Part shown: piece after piece, positions 9,701 to 22,300 of the stretch
How the letters are laid out: the number at the start of each line of letters is the position of its first letter
How positions within the stretch are numbered: position 1 is the first letter of the stretch
NCBI GenBank assembly: GCA_003117195.1
Contig: BDSI01000024.1
Location: 213,237 to 277,236 of the forward strand
DNA: 64,000 nucleotides
Direction of reading: 5' to 3'
Source: Eudorina sp. 2006-703-Eu-15
Lineage: Eukaryota; Chlorophyta; Chlorophyceae; Chlamydomonadales; Volvocaceae
The notes under the pieces: generated by a model
Database searches by the model: none
What the model was told of the DNA's origin: nothing
The model's input: the letters and a program-made list of their open reading frames with translations, nothing else
Made by a program: the position numbers and the translations under genes

Positions 9701-12582
9701 GCGCCACGACCTGCAGGTCCGTCAGAGCCTCGCCCGTGGCCTTGTTCCGCGCCGCCAACATGAGGCCCAGGAAGCTGCCCACCGCCACCGCCGGGGCCTG
9801 CGGCGTCTTCGGCGTTGCCGGGTCCGAGGCTGCAACCGCCAGCACCTCCGAAACACTAGGGTTGCTCTCCCTGGACTCCCCGCCTTTGCCCGGCGCGCCG
9901 CCGTCGGCGGAGCCAGCGTCGAGGCTGGCGTGTCCGTCGGTGTGCGCCCGAGGCTTGTCGTGGTCAGCTTCGCCCGCCTTCCAGCCGTCAATGAGGCTGA
10001 TGCAGGCGTCACGGAGCTTGGAACGCGCCTGCGGAGCAGGGGGAAGCAATGGCAGGGGTCGCCATCGCCCCGCGAGAGACGGCGAGAGAGTTGCAGTGTT
10101 CATCGTGCAGCTGACACTGGGGGGCCTTTGCGCTTTTAGGAGTTCGACTTTCCGCGTGATAGGTGCGGTCAGCATGCACGAGTCCAGGAAACAGGGTGGC
10201 AGCGCGCGCGGACCAGGCAAACTGCGAGTTGGCTGCGGAGCTTGCGTAAAACAAGCTACTATGGAACCCACCATCGCGACCGAGACGCCACCTCACGACC
10301 TCCCTTCCGCATTCCCAGAGCGCACAGTCGCTGGCCCCCGGGTCCCCCTCATTCAGCCGCTCAGTCAGCGCCCGGATCACCCACCGCCAGAAGCTTCCTG
10401 AAGGGCTTATCCGGCAGCGCATATGCCACGGCCGACACCAGCGGCCGCAGCTCCTGGAGCAGCAGGGCCACCCGAGAGTACCTGGTCGGGGCCATTCAGA
10501 ACAGGGGGTTGCAGACATCCGCACTCGACCACTGCTCCTGGAATGGCACCGAAACCAGCGGTGTGGTTCGCGGTACCGCCACCGAGCGCGCGGGGCCCAG
10601 TCATTGCGCTGGGCCAGAAACAAAACGTGATCGCATGCAGCGGGCCCCAGCTCTGCAGCGAGCTATAGCTCTGCCAACGAGGGTGCTCATGGCGTCATGG
10701 GTTGGGTGCACGGGGCTGACATCTTGCCGTACTTACTTGCTGCCGTACAAGAGGCTGCTGTAGCGGAAGACGTCCTGGCAGGCCTCCAGCAAACCGCTGC
10801 CGTACTGGCCCGACTGCGGCGGCGGCGGCGTGTGCTGCTGAGCCCTCACCTCCTCCGCGGCTAGCTCCGCTCCCGGGGCTGGCTGGGCAACTGGGGTGGC
10901 GTGATCAATGGCGTGGAAGTCCACCCTGTCGAGCGTGATACAGTAGAGAAGAGCGTCTGTGTGGGTTTCTTTGGGGTTGGTCGGGTTCCTCTTCACACAA
11001 GGACAACCAGACACGAGCCCGACGCCGCGGATCATGCAGCAGCACACGGGCGACAGACAAATGCGCTGGCACGACGGTCATGCGCCTCATCGCTGCCGGT
11101 CAGGCTTTTTGTCTAGGGTCAGTTTTGACCTCCGTACACCAGCGGACACAACACAGCAGAGCGCCCTTGGGCCTTTGCTCTGTCGTCCTTCAACGTCCGT
11201 GCCCGCCCGGATCGTGCCCGCCCGGATCGTAACCCTGTACATGCCTGCCGTGGGGCTCCGAAACCATACTCACCCGTACGCGGTGGAGCCCACCACTTGG
11301 AGCGTCATGCTGCCCAGCTCCCTCCAAATGTCCACACGTTCCGCCTTCCCGTCGGTTGCCTGCTCCGCCGCTGCTGCCTTGGCTTCCAGGCGCTCAGACA
11401 GCTGCCTCGCGCAGGTCACCATGCGCGGCAGGTAGCCTCCGAGGCTGGCCGCAGAGAAGGCCGGCTGCCAGGCTGTGCGGACCAACCGCCAGTAATCGTC
11501 CCTGGGACGATGCAGGGAAGTTCAAGCTCGCTTTCATCACCTCAGCATCGGGAACACGATCAACAACGTGAACAGCGCCACAGCAGGCCGCCGCGACGGT
11601 CCGACCTATCACCTATGGTTCGACCTAAAAGGTCCGAAGCCAGTTCTCGTCTGTCCGATCCAAGGTCACCTATGTTCGAGAGACAGCCTCGACCACAACG
11701 GTGGCGCGCCGCCCCGACCCAGTCTGAACCCTGAAACCTAGACCCAACGACCTAGACCCAATGACCTAGACCCAACGACCTAGACCCAATGACCTAGACC
11801 CAAAATCTAGACCCGACGACCAGCTCTGCCAGGCTCCCAGGCAGGGACACCTGTAAAGGTGCAGCGGAAATCTTACTTGGCGGAGACCAGGCCCCAGTCG
11901 TCCAGCTTGGCGAACTCCCCTCGGACGAGCGAGCGGAATATGATGTGGTTGAGCATCTTAGTGCCGACCTGCCACAAGGGGCCGGAGACCGGGGACCGAC
12001 GCGAGGAGCCCTGTTGGGCGGGGACGCGTGCACGAACGTACGGTAGCACGTCGTACATACACACGGCATGCTCGTACCTGACGCAGCAGCTCCGGCTCCG
12101 CGACCACCACGCTCCAGCTGCGGCCAAAAGCAATCTGGCGGATGGATTCAAGGCAACACCATCATTGAGTTCCGAGGCAGGGTTTGGCGAGCAGAAGACA
12201 GGATGCTTCAAGCTGAAGCCATGCGGGTCGCTGACCTTGAACACCGGGCCGTATTTGGCGCGGCACTGCCTGAAGAACGCCGGTGAGCCCATTCGGATGA
12301 TTTGGGGCAGGTTGCCCAGGAACGGCAGGGCGGGAGGGCCTGTGGGGTTGGGGCAAGCGGTGCACGGCGGCGCGAGCCCCAAGCAAAGTCAGCGGCGACC
12401 GGCGACGCGGCTCGTGTGGTCGACAGTTGGGGTTTCTGCCGGCAATTTGAAGCCGGAAACGAACAAGGAAGCAGCGGCTGCTGGCACCGCCACCGGCGAG
12501 TCCGCAACGGCCGTGTCACCATACCGCAGGGAATCATGACAGCTGGCAGCGGCGCGAGTGTGGGAAGTTGGGGACTAGTCAT
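6797..12582 (-). CDS. Cytochrome P450 monooxygenase, 14 exons
   Basis: Haem-thiolate monooxygenase; substrate unknown. Exons: 12582-12525, 12339-12236, 12134-12078, 11968-11877, 11501-11274, 10925-10737, 10481-10385, 10028-9699, 9488-9404, 9173-9125, 8766-8649, 8101-7985, 7220-7119, 6949-6797. They sum to 1779 nt (592 aa plus stop) with all phases matching. Motifs in order: N-terminal PPALPFLGNLP, I-helix AGYETT (about 392-397), ExxR as EALR (449-452), PERF loop (PERFLP), haem loop FGYGSRMCVG with Cys534, and a C-terminal beta region. Length is slightly above the usual 500 aa because of a Gly/Asp/Ser-rich insertion in exon 8. The start at 12582 is the only ATG giving the right phase. No N-terminal membrane anchor is obvious, so an upstream exon could be missing or it may be organelle-targeted. 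The C-terminal half resembles the CYP3/CYP711-type clan, but the family call is tentative. Confidence 0.92.
7786..7976. repeat. Perfect 10-bp minisatellite, 16 copies, in a P450 intron
   Basis: The unit actgcaccgc is repeated 16 times without a mismatch from 7811 to 7970 and is flanked by accgc 5-mers. It sits inside the 764-bp intron between the PERF-loop exon and the haem-loop exon, ending 9 bp from the donor of the PERF-loop exon. It creates long spurious open frames on both strands. Confidence 0.97.
11737..11815. repeat. 15-bp tandem repeat in a P450 intron
   Basis: About five copies of a unit close to cctagacccaacga plus one base, alternating between aacga and aatga versions, inside the intron between the fourth and fifth P450 exons. 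Confidence 0.9.
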
Positions 12583-13395
12583 GGCATCGACCCGACGACG
12601 GACGAGCGGAAAACGGCCAGCGCATCGCCTTGAACTCGTAGTTATCAACGTTTACCGCAAGAATCAATGGAAAGCGTGCGGCGTCCCAGCGCAACCCCTC
12701 CGCCAGCTTCACAGCAGCGTACTACAACGAAGATACACCCCGAAAACAACAAAAACAACGGCGTACCCGGAATGTGTCGCAGCCGCCATCTCTTGCTCAA
12801 ATCTAGACCCTGCGCGTCATATCGGGAGCGTGCCGGACTAACGTGGCAGATAGACAGCCAGCACAGCTTCAAGGGTTTCAGGTTTAAGTGTTGCCGCGGC
12901 ATGCCATAGCATGGGCGTTAAGCCAGACCTTACCACTACAAACAGGACCAGTGCCACGACGCATAGCGCCTTGCTGACAACAAGCAAGACGGAAAAAGCT
13001 GACTCAAACATATTCCATATGTTATACAGGGTTAAAAATGCAGAAATTTTATGCAGCTATTACTGGTAAAACACACAATTTTCATAAGCTTGCCTGTTCA
13101 CATTGTGCATCCTAACGGACGGTCTCGGAGCCCGTAAACCTTTGTGCGAGGCCACGGGCTGGCCCTGAAGTAACTTAATTGTAAGCGAGTATCTACACGA
13201 AACGTTTGACCTTTAACATCAGCCTGCACTGAGGGCAGTGCTTTCCATGACGGCATGTTGCAAACCGGAAACTATACACAAAAGCTGGCTTTCATAGAGA
13301 TATACCACATGCCGATGTGTTGAAAGCACCGGGTGCTCAGATTGGCGTGCGCAACTTCGTGCAACGTAACCCCAACGAACTGGAGTTCGCGCCTC
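12583..13395. promoter_or_regulatory. Shared 0.8-kb divergent promoter region, P450 / BTB gene
   Basis: The region lies between the start codons of two genes read outward. Its centre (about 12990-13090) is much more AT-rich than the surroundings, with runs such as aaacatattccatatg and gcagaaattttatgcag. An AT-rich gagatataccac lies about 100 bp before the BTB start codon. No specific factor site was recognised. Confidence 0.45.
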
Positions 13396-15270
13396 ATGGC
13401 AGCGACTGCGATTGAAAAGCAGCCAACAGGCGCTATAACGTTACTCACAGCAGATGGCGGTGAGCTCCTCGTCGATAAAGAGCTGCTCTGTTCCAGGTAT
13501 GTTGAAGTCCGCCGGTGAACCTAATAATGATGTTGGTATGGATGCGTGTAACAGAAAGAGAATTCTGCTGGGAACTGTGCGCCACGACACAGCAAACCAA
13601 AAACCCTCATGGCCACCCTTCTCCCCTAACAGCCACCCCTCTCCCCTCCCACTATGCCTGCGTGCAGCTCGAAGTTCTTCGCAGGTATGCTCACAGCCTG
13701 CGACACCACCCGACTACATGTGAGCTGGGCAACGATATACCCGCATGTGAAATACCGTAGTTAGGGATGTTCGGAACTTCATCTGAGCCCTGTTGAATAC
13801 GCGGCTGCAAGTCATGTCCTCCCCGGGTGCTGCGGTCACGAACGAAACCGACGCTCCTCCCCCGCAGCGTTGCCCTTTCAGTTGCTCTACTGCACTGGTT
13901 TCGTGTGGATGGTGAAAATTCTGGTGGTGGTACACACAGGTGGAGGAGACCCGAGATGTGATTGAGTCGGTGATCTGCGTAATGCGCGGCTCCGCGCCTC
14001 CCACAACCTTCGACACCCGCTCCACGTCGTGCTGGGCCATATATAAAAAGGTGGGAGCTCCGAGCTGGGGGTCCGAGTCGGGTCGCGGAGAAAAGGGCGG
14101 GCAGCAACGCAAGGTCCTTTTCTCCTTCTCCTGTGTGCCTCGGCGCCTTCTCCTGTGTGCCTCGGCGCCGAAGAGGCTGTGGACGCGCAGCGTCGCTTGC
14201 CGTACCAACGGCCATGCCGACTGAAACAGCTGCATATGGACGTGGACGCTTGCCCATCTGCAGATTCTGGTAGTCGCGGACAAGTACGACATGAGTCTGG
14301 TCAAGGAGCGTTGCGAGAAGTGGTTGGTGTCCAGGTGAGCGCACACCCCGCCCCGGCCCCGGCCCCGGCCCCGGCCCCGGCCCCGGCCCCGGGGGGGCAA
14401 CTCGCTATCCCCCTACCGCCGGGATCGGTTGAGTGGTTTTGCGACGCCGTCCGATTCCTGTTGACGCCCGCCCTGCGTGTGTCTGGCGCCAAGGGTCCGC
14501 CCGGATGCAGTGGGTGTCTTGAGGGCAGACCGTCCTCCGGACCTGTCGCACACGTGTGCGCATGCGCACCCCGCCCCGCCGCAGGTGCCTCCGCGGCCGC
14601 ATGCGGTCCCAGATGTTCAAGTTCCAGGACCTATCCGAGGGCTTTGACTGGTTGACCATCTGCCAGAAGTTCGACTTGAAAGACCTGGGGTAAGCCGTGT
14701 TTGATGCGGCTTGGCGTGCAGCAGAGGCACGCTGACGCACGACACGCGCGCATGGCAGTGCGGAGGAATGTGCATGGGGCACGCGCGTCCGTTGCTGCAG
14801 TTTCGTTGATGGGCGGGGCGCCTGGCCTGATGGGGCGGGGCGCGGCCAGGCAAGCTGGAGGGAGGGTGTGGCCGTTGGGCGGACAGGGCGCGTGATGGTT
14901 TGGGGTTTCCGTTTTCACTGAGTGCCGCTGGACCCGGCAGGTGTGTTCAATGAGAAGCCCACCCAGAACCGCCCAGGCCCGGATACTTGCCAAAACCTGC
15001 GAGAGGTGTGTGTTTCTTCGTGACGGCCCTCCCGCCATGGCCCTTCCCCCCGCCAGGTGGTACTGTGCCTACGACCTGGGAACGCAGCTCGCCCAGGGCG
15101 CCTGGCAGCGGCCGCTGCACGAGTGCCTGGAGGGTGTCACGTGTCCTGACATGCTCAAGACCATCCTGGAGGCCGTACAAGCCTCCGTAATGGCGGAGGG
15201 ACCTGTTGGCGGCGGCGCAAGAGGAGCGGCGGCGGGTCCGGAGCTGGCAGGGCAGCCGCATGAGCAATGA
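13396..15270 (+). CDS. BTB/POZ domain protein, multi-exon, middle partly resolved
   Basis: BTB/POZ proteins are dimerising adaptors, often for Cullin-3 ubiquitin ligases; the partner here is unknown. Firm exons: 13396-13496 (ATG; GGELLVDKELLCSR), a 17-nt microexon 13668-13684 (SKFFA), about 14264-14334 (ILVVADKYDMSLVKERCEKW), 14585-14689 and 15057-15270 (stop). Phases at these last junctions match. Two middle exons are likely: one near 13781 continuing the microexon with GMFGTSSE, and one from about 13940 containing ETRDVIESVICVMRG; their exact ends are not settled. The order 'KELLCSRSSKFFAGMF ... VVADKYDM' is the standard BTB fold from its second strand to its last helices. The C-terminus (GFDWLTICQKFDL...) would be the helical region after BTB. 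Read outward from the P450 and converging on the small membrane-protein gene. Confidence 0.75.
14347..14396. repeat. CCCCGG hexanucleotide array in a BTB intron
   Basis: About eight copies of ccccgg starting directly after the donor of the VVADKYDM exon, followed by a G run. Confidence 0.9.
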
Positions 15271-17002
15271 CCCCAAGGGGTTCCGAGAGCGCTGGTGTTT
15301 GGTGATTGTGGTGAGGACGTTGCACTTCGGTGAATAGCACAGCGTGTGGTTGTCTCTCTACTTTGCATTTGTTTTCTTTTTGCTGGCGTAAGGGTACAGA
15401 TTTTTTTCTGTTATTAGGGTATGGTTCTTTTCTCTGGTGTCAATGTATGGGTCGAGTTGAACATTTTAATTATATGAATGAATAACGTTGGAATTAGAGG
15501 CAGCCCGAGCACGTTGCCCAGTGTGCAGGAGCCCGACAGCAAGCGCTTTGTGGGAGGGAGCAGCGGCCGCTGCTGGCAGCGGCATGGCCCGCATCCCGCC
15601 GCGGGGAATGTTTCGGTCGGCCGTGTGCCCGTTCCGCCCGGAACTGCTCGTCAGGCTGGTTCCCGTTGGCCTTGAACCGCAACACAACCTCGAGGCGCAA
15701 ACCTGTGTGCGGAAATTGCAAGCAGTTTGGCAAGGCATGTGTCGCATCGGTAGCCGCCTCCGGAGCGACGGTCGCTGCGTTGCTTGGATGTTGGGTTACG
15801 GCATGTGCGGCGTTGGCCATCCTCCGCCAAGCTTGGCAGCATATCTTTGGCCACTGGCGTCGGTGTGCATTACTTCCTATAAATTAGTCGAAAGGCACTC
15901 CATGCATCATGACTGGATAGATGCATGTTGCAGAGGGGTTCCGGTGTAGACGCCCTACACCGGTCGGTGGGGCCAGGTGGGGCCCGCAAGACGTTTACGA
16001 CCGGCACGCGGGATGTGCGAGGAGGCGTCTTCAGATTTTTCCAGGATGACTGGGAGCACGTCTTGAGTGTGCTTGAGCAAAGGAACCCGCCTAGACTGTG
16101 TCTATCCTTGTGCGGGAACCAAGGCACGTGCAGTGAATGGCGTGATGCATGTGGGTTTTGAGTGCATTAGGGCACGATGTACCCTAAACAGAGTGCACGT
16201 GTCCAGGTTGTTGGCGGTGTACGACTGGGTGAGGTTTCTTTCCTGCATGGCGACGGTATTGTGACATGGACGGAGGGCGGATGGCTCGGCCGGAGACCTT
16301 AAAGTTGACTCCCCGTGCCGCATGCATACCTGCGCTGCACTTCAAGCGTGGCGCTGTGACCGGATTCATCCTACTTTTCTTCCAATATGATGAGCGCCTG
16401 CTGCTGAAACACCCTGCGCTGCCGATAGCTACGCTTATCTGTTTTCTGTCCGCTTTAGGGATGCCACGGGGTGCGACGCGCTTTGTGATATGGGCCTGAA
16501 GTCCTGGCTTACAGCACCGCTGCAGGCGAGCAGAGAACTGCCCTCTGCCCTGCGCTGCGGAAGGCTCAGATCGACATGACCATCCCCAGCACCCCGCCAT
16601 CATGCCATCCCGACCGCCCATTCCTGCTGCGAGTCCGCACTGGCCCGCGCTGGTACCACGGGATCGATGGACACGGTGCAATGGACACGGTGCAGGTGAG
16701 AAGTCCTCGTGAAAACAAGCCCTATAAAATCAAGCCCTTCCCCTTCAGAATTCTGCGCAAGGTGCGCCGTCTGCCTCTGCACACCAACAGCCAGGACACC
16801 GGACACACGGAGCAGCCCAGGGCTAGGGCTGCGCCGCCGTACATCTCCCAGTCGTGCGCCCACCACACTCACACCCCTGCTCCCGCAGCTGCGTTGCGTG
16901 GGTTACGTACGCCTTCTCGTATTAATCTGAAAGAGAAAACATCCTTCACAGATGTTCCAGACGCGACGATCTAGCTCCAAAGAGAATCCCCAAGGGGTTA
17001 TT
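15271..17002. other. Convergent intergenic region, BTB gene and small membrane-protein gene
   Basis: Holds the two 3' ends. Directly after the BTB stop the sequence becomes T-rich (15360-15480), as expected of a 3' UTR. No TGTAA was found on the plus strand before 16.2 kb. Frames open in 15.5-16.9 kb show no splice-supported or family-like protein. Confidence 0.5.
16509..16513 (-). terminator. TGTAA polyadenylation motif of the small membrane-protein gene
   Basis: Reads TGTAA on the minus strand about 490 bp downstream of the stop at 17003. TGTAA is the usual polyadenylation motif in Chlamydomonas-type algae. Confidence 0.45.
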
Positions 17003-17865
17003 TCAGAGGAACATGGCGGCGAAGCCGCGGCTGAAGCCCTTGCGGCACTCGTAGGCCGAGGCCGCAGTCACCTTCGCGCCCGTCTCCTGCTTCAGGCTCT
17101 CGTAGGCGGAGTGGGCGGCAGCCTTGGTCTCGCCCCCCTCGGCGAAGATGTTCTCCGCCTCGCCGGCCTCGATAGCTCCTGGAGGCCCATTGTTCGGGGG
17201 AGGGTGTGGCCCATGCGGCATGCGAAATGATGCATGAGAATATGACGGGAGAAATGTCGTATGGTGCACACGGCGCATACACGAGGGCTTGGACGACCGA
17301 GCGCGGCCGGCGTCGATGCCGTCGGGAGCCCGCTGTTCAGGCGAAACCCAGGACACTGTTCCACTGGTGGACACTGCGAGCCCGGGCTTTGAATCGGCGT
17401 CAGTGCGAACCAGACAACCCTCATGCCTTTCAGGGTGGTGGGGAAAGCACGGATCGACAACGACTGCGGGCAGGTTCATGTTTTGTCTGCTGTGCATGCG
17501 CCGCCTCTCCACTTTGCCTGCGGAAACATCGCAACATGCGTCCTCCGCGCATGCATTCGTGGAGGCCCGTTTCAGCGGCTCCTACGCCTTTACCGCAGGA
17601 CAAACATGCACGCACGCACGCATACCCCAAGGGCTCCGGCCACATTTCCGTGTCGAAACGCAAACTTCACATCGGCAATCCAGAACGAGCCAAGCCACGC
17701 ACGACAACTTTTCACAGGTAAAAGCGCCAGCGCGTGAAAGGTTCCGGGTGCTTGTCATGACCACTTACCGCCATAGAGGAGCATGGTCCCCACGCCAGCA
17801 CCGATGACGCCTCCGACAAGCACTGGCAGCAGAGCTGCACCCACAGCCACACCCTCGGGACTCAT
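17003..17865 (-). CDS. Small glycine-zipper membrane protein, two exons, about 90 aa
   Basis: Exon 1 is 17865-17769 and exon 2 is 17178-17003, with a GT-AG intron of 590 bp; the split Gly codon joins in frame and gives 90 aa. The N-terminal 33 residues form one hydrophobic segment rich in evenly spaced glycine (LPVLVGGVIGAGVGTMLLYG), suited to helix packing in a membrane. The rest is soluble and charged with repeated Ala/Glu/Lys (ENIFAEGGETKAAAHSAYES) and one Cys, ending GFSRGFAAMFL. No family was recognised. The start could be further upstream, because a plausible acceptor (ctgcag) lies 22 bp before the ATG. Clean splice sites and strand-specific coding character support a real gene. Confidence 0.7.
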
Positions 17866-19337
17866 CTTGCCTTCAAGACCTGCAGCGTACAGTCATCGGC
17901 CTTCATCAGCGATCCTTCCAGCACATAACCAGGTTGCAGAAATGATAAGTCATCGTGATGATGTCGCATAGGTCATTTTGTACATCAGATGGGCTTGCGT
18001 TCTTGCATTCTTTGATATCACGACAGTGCGCTTGGCCTCAACAAGAAATCATCTCCCAGGAATAAATGTACATTACTGATATCCTGATCCCTGCTTGCAG
18101 TGAAGCCTGCAGTTATATCGGGACGCCGCACCTGAACTTGATGGTTTGGGTCAGCGGGTGCAGGTGGAGCAGACCTATGTACCTTGATTGCTATACATCA
18201 CAGGAAAACAGCAATTACAGCTTCAAGGCCGAACTGCGCCATGTCGTAAAAATTGTCGTGCATTCCGGCGTACTGACCCCGACGACGCGTGGATGGCTGT
18301 TGCGTTGTCATATGAGGCGTTTGGTACTATGCGATGACGGGTGTCGTTATAAGATTTCACCAAATCGGCACATGCGTGTTTGCGCCGCAAACGCATCCGT
18401 TCACCTCACCACGGCATTAGACGCGCCCTAAGTAGTCTTCCCAAGGCTGACCAGCACATAGCTCTAGGCACGACGGCCCTCCCCGTCAAGCCGTAAGCAC
18501 ATACACATGAAGTGAGTCCATGCTGCCAAGTCCCTCCGGTATCTGTCAGACACTAACCAATTCTGTGTCCGGCAACCCCTGGAAACACACCGGCCCCAGG
18601 ACACGCACGCGCATCGAGTGGCTCACGCCCTTATCTGTGAATGGGTCTGAACGGCATTATATTTTCAGGACTTTTGGTCTTTATCTGGGAGTTTGATGTC
18701 AGTTTTTCGCCCGATATCACGAAGACGGCAATTGTACGCTATACACCTTTTGCCCTGGAACCTGCTTCATAGTAACGTCCTGAGGGCCCGATGGATACGC
18801 TTTCGACGAGGGCCACAGACTCCAATCGGAGGGTCTAATTGTAGGTGAGACGACAGACGGGCGACACGGATAAGGCGTTCATCCACATTTCAAGAGTGGC
18901 GGCAAGGGGTTCTCCTTGGTGCATATGCACACTTACTACCTCGAACTGGGCTCAAAACTGCCGCTGTGGCGACAAATGGCACGGCGGCACGCCCAACTGC
19001 GCTGGTTCATAAAAGTCTTTCCAGACATCATTCAGGCGCCTTGCGCATCTGCGGCGCTGTGTTTATAAGCTCGGGGCACCCGCCCTCGTTTCGTCCGACG
19101 AGGCCGTCGGACAAACGTCCTGAATAGCCTTGGTAGGTCCTCGCTGCTGACCAAAGACGGGGCACCGTTCCCGCACGTGGCGACTTGTAACCCCAACCCG
19201 AAACTCCAAATACGGCAAATCACCACACTGAGAGTTCGTGTACAATAGTATGTAAGAGCATGGACAAGATCCCGACACCAGTGCACACCATATGGACGCC
19301 CAAAGCTACGAGATTCCGCACAGCATGCATTCCATGA
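17866..19337. other. Intergenic, no gene seen
   Basis: Lower GC than the genes. Includes the 5' flank of the small membrane-protein gene and the 3' flank of the large minus-strand gene. Open frames here (such as 18066-18431) lack splice signals or recognisable motifs. Confidence 0.5.
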
Positions 19338-22300
19338 TCAGGGCAGGCCGCCGAGGCCGCGGCACAGCGGGACAGTCGACAGCAGCGCCCCCTCGTCAAT
19401 GGCGCCCATCGCTGCCAGCAGTCCGGCGTTGAGCCCCAGCACCAACCGCGCGTGGTCGGCTGGGCTGCACGCACTCAGGCGCATGAGGCCGCCGTCCATA
19501 GCCACCAGCTGCACCCAGCGAGAGGACGGGTCTGCCACGTCGTCGTCCAGGCAAGCTGCGGCACCGGGAACACCACCGGCACCGGCAGATGCTGCATTGC
19601 CCAGGGGAGGGTGCACACCGCTGAGGGCCGCAACACGCACACGCTGCTCCCCGGGCGCTGGTGCAGCGGCACCGCCCACGTTGCCGTTGGCTCTCCGCGG
19701 CCGCAGTAACGCCAACTCCACGGCGCCGTCAGCCACGTGGACCCTCATCAGCACAGGCCGCTGCGGCGCTACTGCTGGCACTTGCATGGGGACCAGATGC
19801 GCCTTGTGTGCTGCTGCCGCCGCATGACGGTTGAAGAGACCGAAGCAGCCGTTTGGCGCTGAGGCACCGCTTCCTGGACCGCCCTCAGATGGATCATGCG
19901 TGCCCAAGGAGCTGGGCGGCGGCGGCGGTGCTGGATCGAGCACTGCGATGCCGGCCTCGAGTGTCGACAGAATGTCAACGACCCGTGGGTCACGTAAGCC
20001 CGGCCACGCCGCCTGGTGCAAGAGCGCCAGTTGCGCACCGCCGGTGCCCGCCGGCGCAGCCCGAAGGCTGCCGGACGGCCGGAAAGCACCGATGGGCGGC
20101 CGGCCACTGCGCCCGCCGTACCCGCGCCCGCCATCGGTGCGTGCGGTCATGGGCCCGCTGGGGCTGCCGCGACTGCGACTGCCGTCGCTGCTCCGACGCG
20201 CCGTTTGGCTCAGGTTCAAGGTGTTGAAGGTGCTGTCTGCGATCGGTTCCAGGGCGTCGGTCTGCACCCCTTCCGCCTTCATGTCGGGCGCGGCGGCAGA
20301 GGCCTGCAGCACGCGCACGGCGCCACTGGCGACACCGCCGCCACGTTGCGCGCCTGGAACGTTCACCGATGCCGCGGCAATGTCCACCGCCGCAGTGCGG
20401 AGGGCGGGTTCACTGGAAACCGCCACAGCAGCAACGGACGCGGTTCCGGCAGCGGCTGCGGCCCCCGGCGCGCTGGAGCCGGCGTGCATGTGCGGGTGTG
20501 CGTCGACGGCCGCAGATCCAGTCTTGCCTGTCAGGTCTGTCACAGCGGTGGACGCGTGAGCCTGGCCGTTGCGCGCTGCGTCCGCGACGCCCAGTGCCGC
20601 GGCCACAGCCACGCCCGGAGCGGGAAAGCCTGGCAGCGGCGCGGTCTTGCTGGTTAGGGGGCCGCGCGGCGCGACGTTGGGCCGGCCCTTCTCCTCCTCC
20701 GCGACAGTGCCGATGGGACCAAGAGGACCGCCAACCGCTGAGAGGCCGCAGTCTTCTCCCGCTTTGGCCCCTGTCAGGGAGGATAGGACCAAGTAAGTCG
20801 CATGGCGATCCGTCGGCAGGGGGACCTCCGGATGACAGCGGCAGAGATGGAAAGGACTGGATGCGGGCGCGTGTGTCAACCCGATCAGGATGGAGGGATG
20901 CTCCCTATGAATGTCTTTAGCTGTGAGGACGCTAACCCTGCTAGCTGCTGCTCCACAGCGCAAGCCCGGAACCCCTCCCTCATGGTGTTCGCATCGCATC
21001 CCACCTTCCGTCTCCTTGGCACCTGACCGCGCGACATCCTTGTTCCTCGGTCGGTCGTTGCCTTGCCGCGGGCTGCTGCGGCCGAATGCCGGCCGGGCGG
21101 TCATGCTGCCGCGTCGACCCGACGTCGGCGAGCCCAGCACCGACCCGTCGTCGCCTTGGCCGGTGCCGCGCCGTCCTGAGCCACGAGGGGAGTTCAGCCG
21201 GGCGGAGCGCGCGTACCCGGCGCTCTCCATCTCACCGGCACCGCCGCCGCCTTCCACTTGGGCGCTGTTCTTTCGGGAGGGTGTCGCCCAGGGCCGGTCG
21301 TAGTTCCGCGGCGGACTGAGGATGTTGGGTGTACAGTCGTGGTGCCAGGCGGCGCGGTTCAAACCCGGCGAGGTGACGACGGTTGTGGTGGTGCCGTCGG
21401 TGTGGATGCTGGTGGTGGTGTAGGTACGGCCGGCAGCCCAGCGGTGCGACGGCAGCGGCGCGTAGGCGACACCGCGCAGCCGCGGGCTGAGGCCACCCGA
21501 GGGATTTTGCCGCAACCTGAACGCCTGGGGGCTGCTTGTGTACGTGCCCCAGCCCGGCGCGGCGACAGGCATCGTGGCGGCGGTTGCCAGTGCGGGCACG
21601 GTCGCTAGGCCGAGCCCTAGCCCCACGCCTGGCTGGGATGGCGGTGGCAACCCCGCCGCCGCTGCCGCGGCGGCGACAGCCCCCGACACAGCGTCGAAGG
21701 CGCTGCGCGTGGTCACGTCTGCGACCCCCAGGCGCGGCTGAGCGCTGTTGCGTGCAGCTGCTGAGAGCGGCATGTCTTCCGGGCTGTGCACGTGCAACCG
21801 GCGGCGAGTGGGCGTGGACGGGGTGCTGTCAGATTCATCGCCCGAGGCCCCCGTGGACTCCTGACTGTGGTGACGGACTCCCTCGTCGTCATCATCATCA
21901 TCATCATCAGTCCATCGCCTGGCCCCCGGGTTCACAGGCCCCTGCTGCTGTTGCTGCAGCTGCACTGGTGTTTGTGACTGCTGCGGCGGCGGCGGCGAGG
22001 AGGGCGCCACCGGCGTGCCGGGGCGCTGAGGCAGCAGCACCGGTGGCGCCGGTGCGGGTCCCGGCGGCAGCGGCGCCGGCGGCCGAGAGGAGGAGCCGTG
22101 CCCACGAGCGGCGCGGATCGCCTTGGCCGCACGTGCGTGTGGCGTCGAACGAGATCGACCGCCGCCCGAGGCGCGGCCCGTGGCGCCCAGTGTGCCGTTG
22201 GATCGCTTGGCGTTTGAGCCCTTGGGCCCCTTTGCAGCGCCTGCGCCTGCCGTGCCAGAGGTGCCGCGTCCGCTGCCCTTCGCTGGCCTGCCCTCACGGG

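Noticed and set aside
9543..10274. 243-codon minus-strand ORF taken as a single exon
   Set aside because: Only 10028-9699 of it fits the P450 splice phases; the rest crosses a good donor and acceptor.
13691..14400. Minus-strand ORFs of more than 200 codons over the BTB gene
   Set aside because: The plus strand carries the conserved BTB order with splice sites; the minus frames show only Arg/Gly-rich shadow composition.
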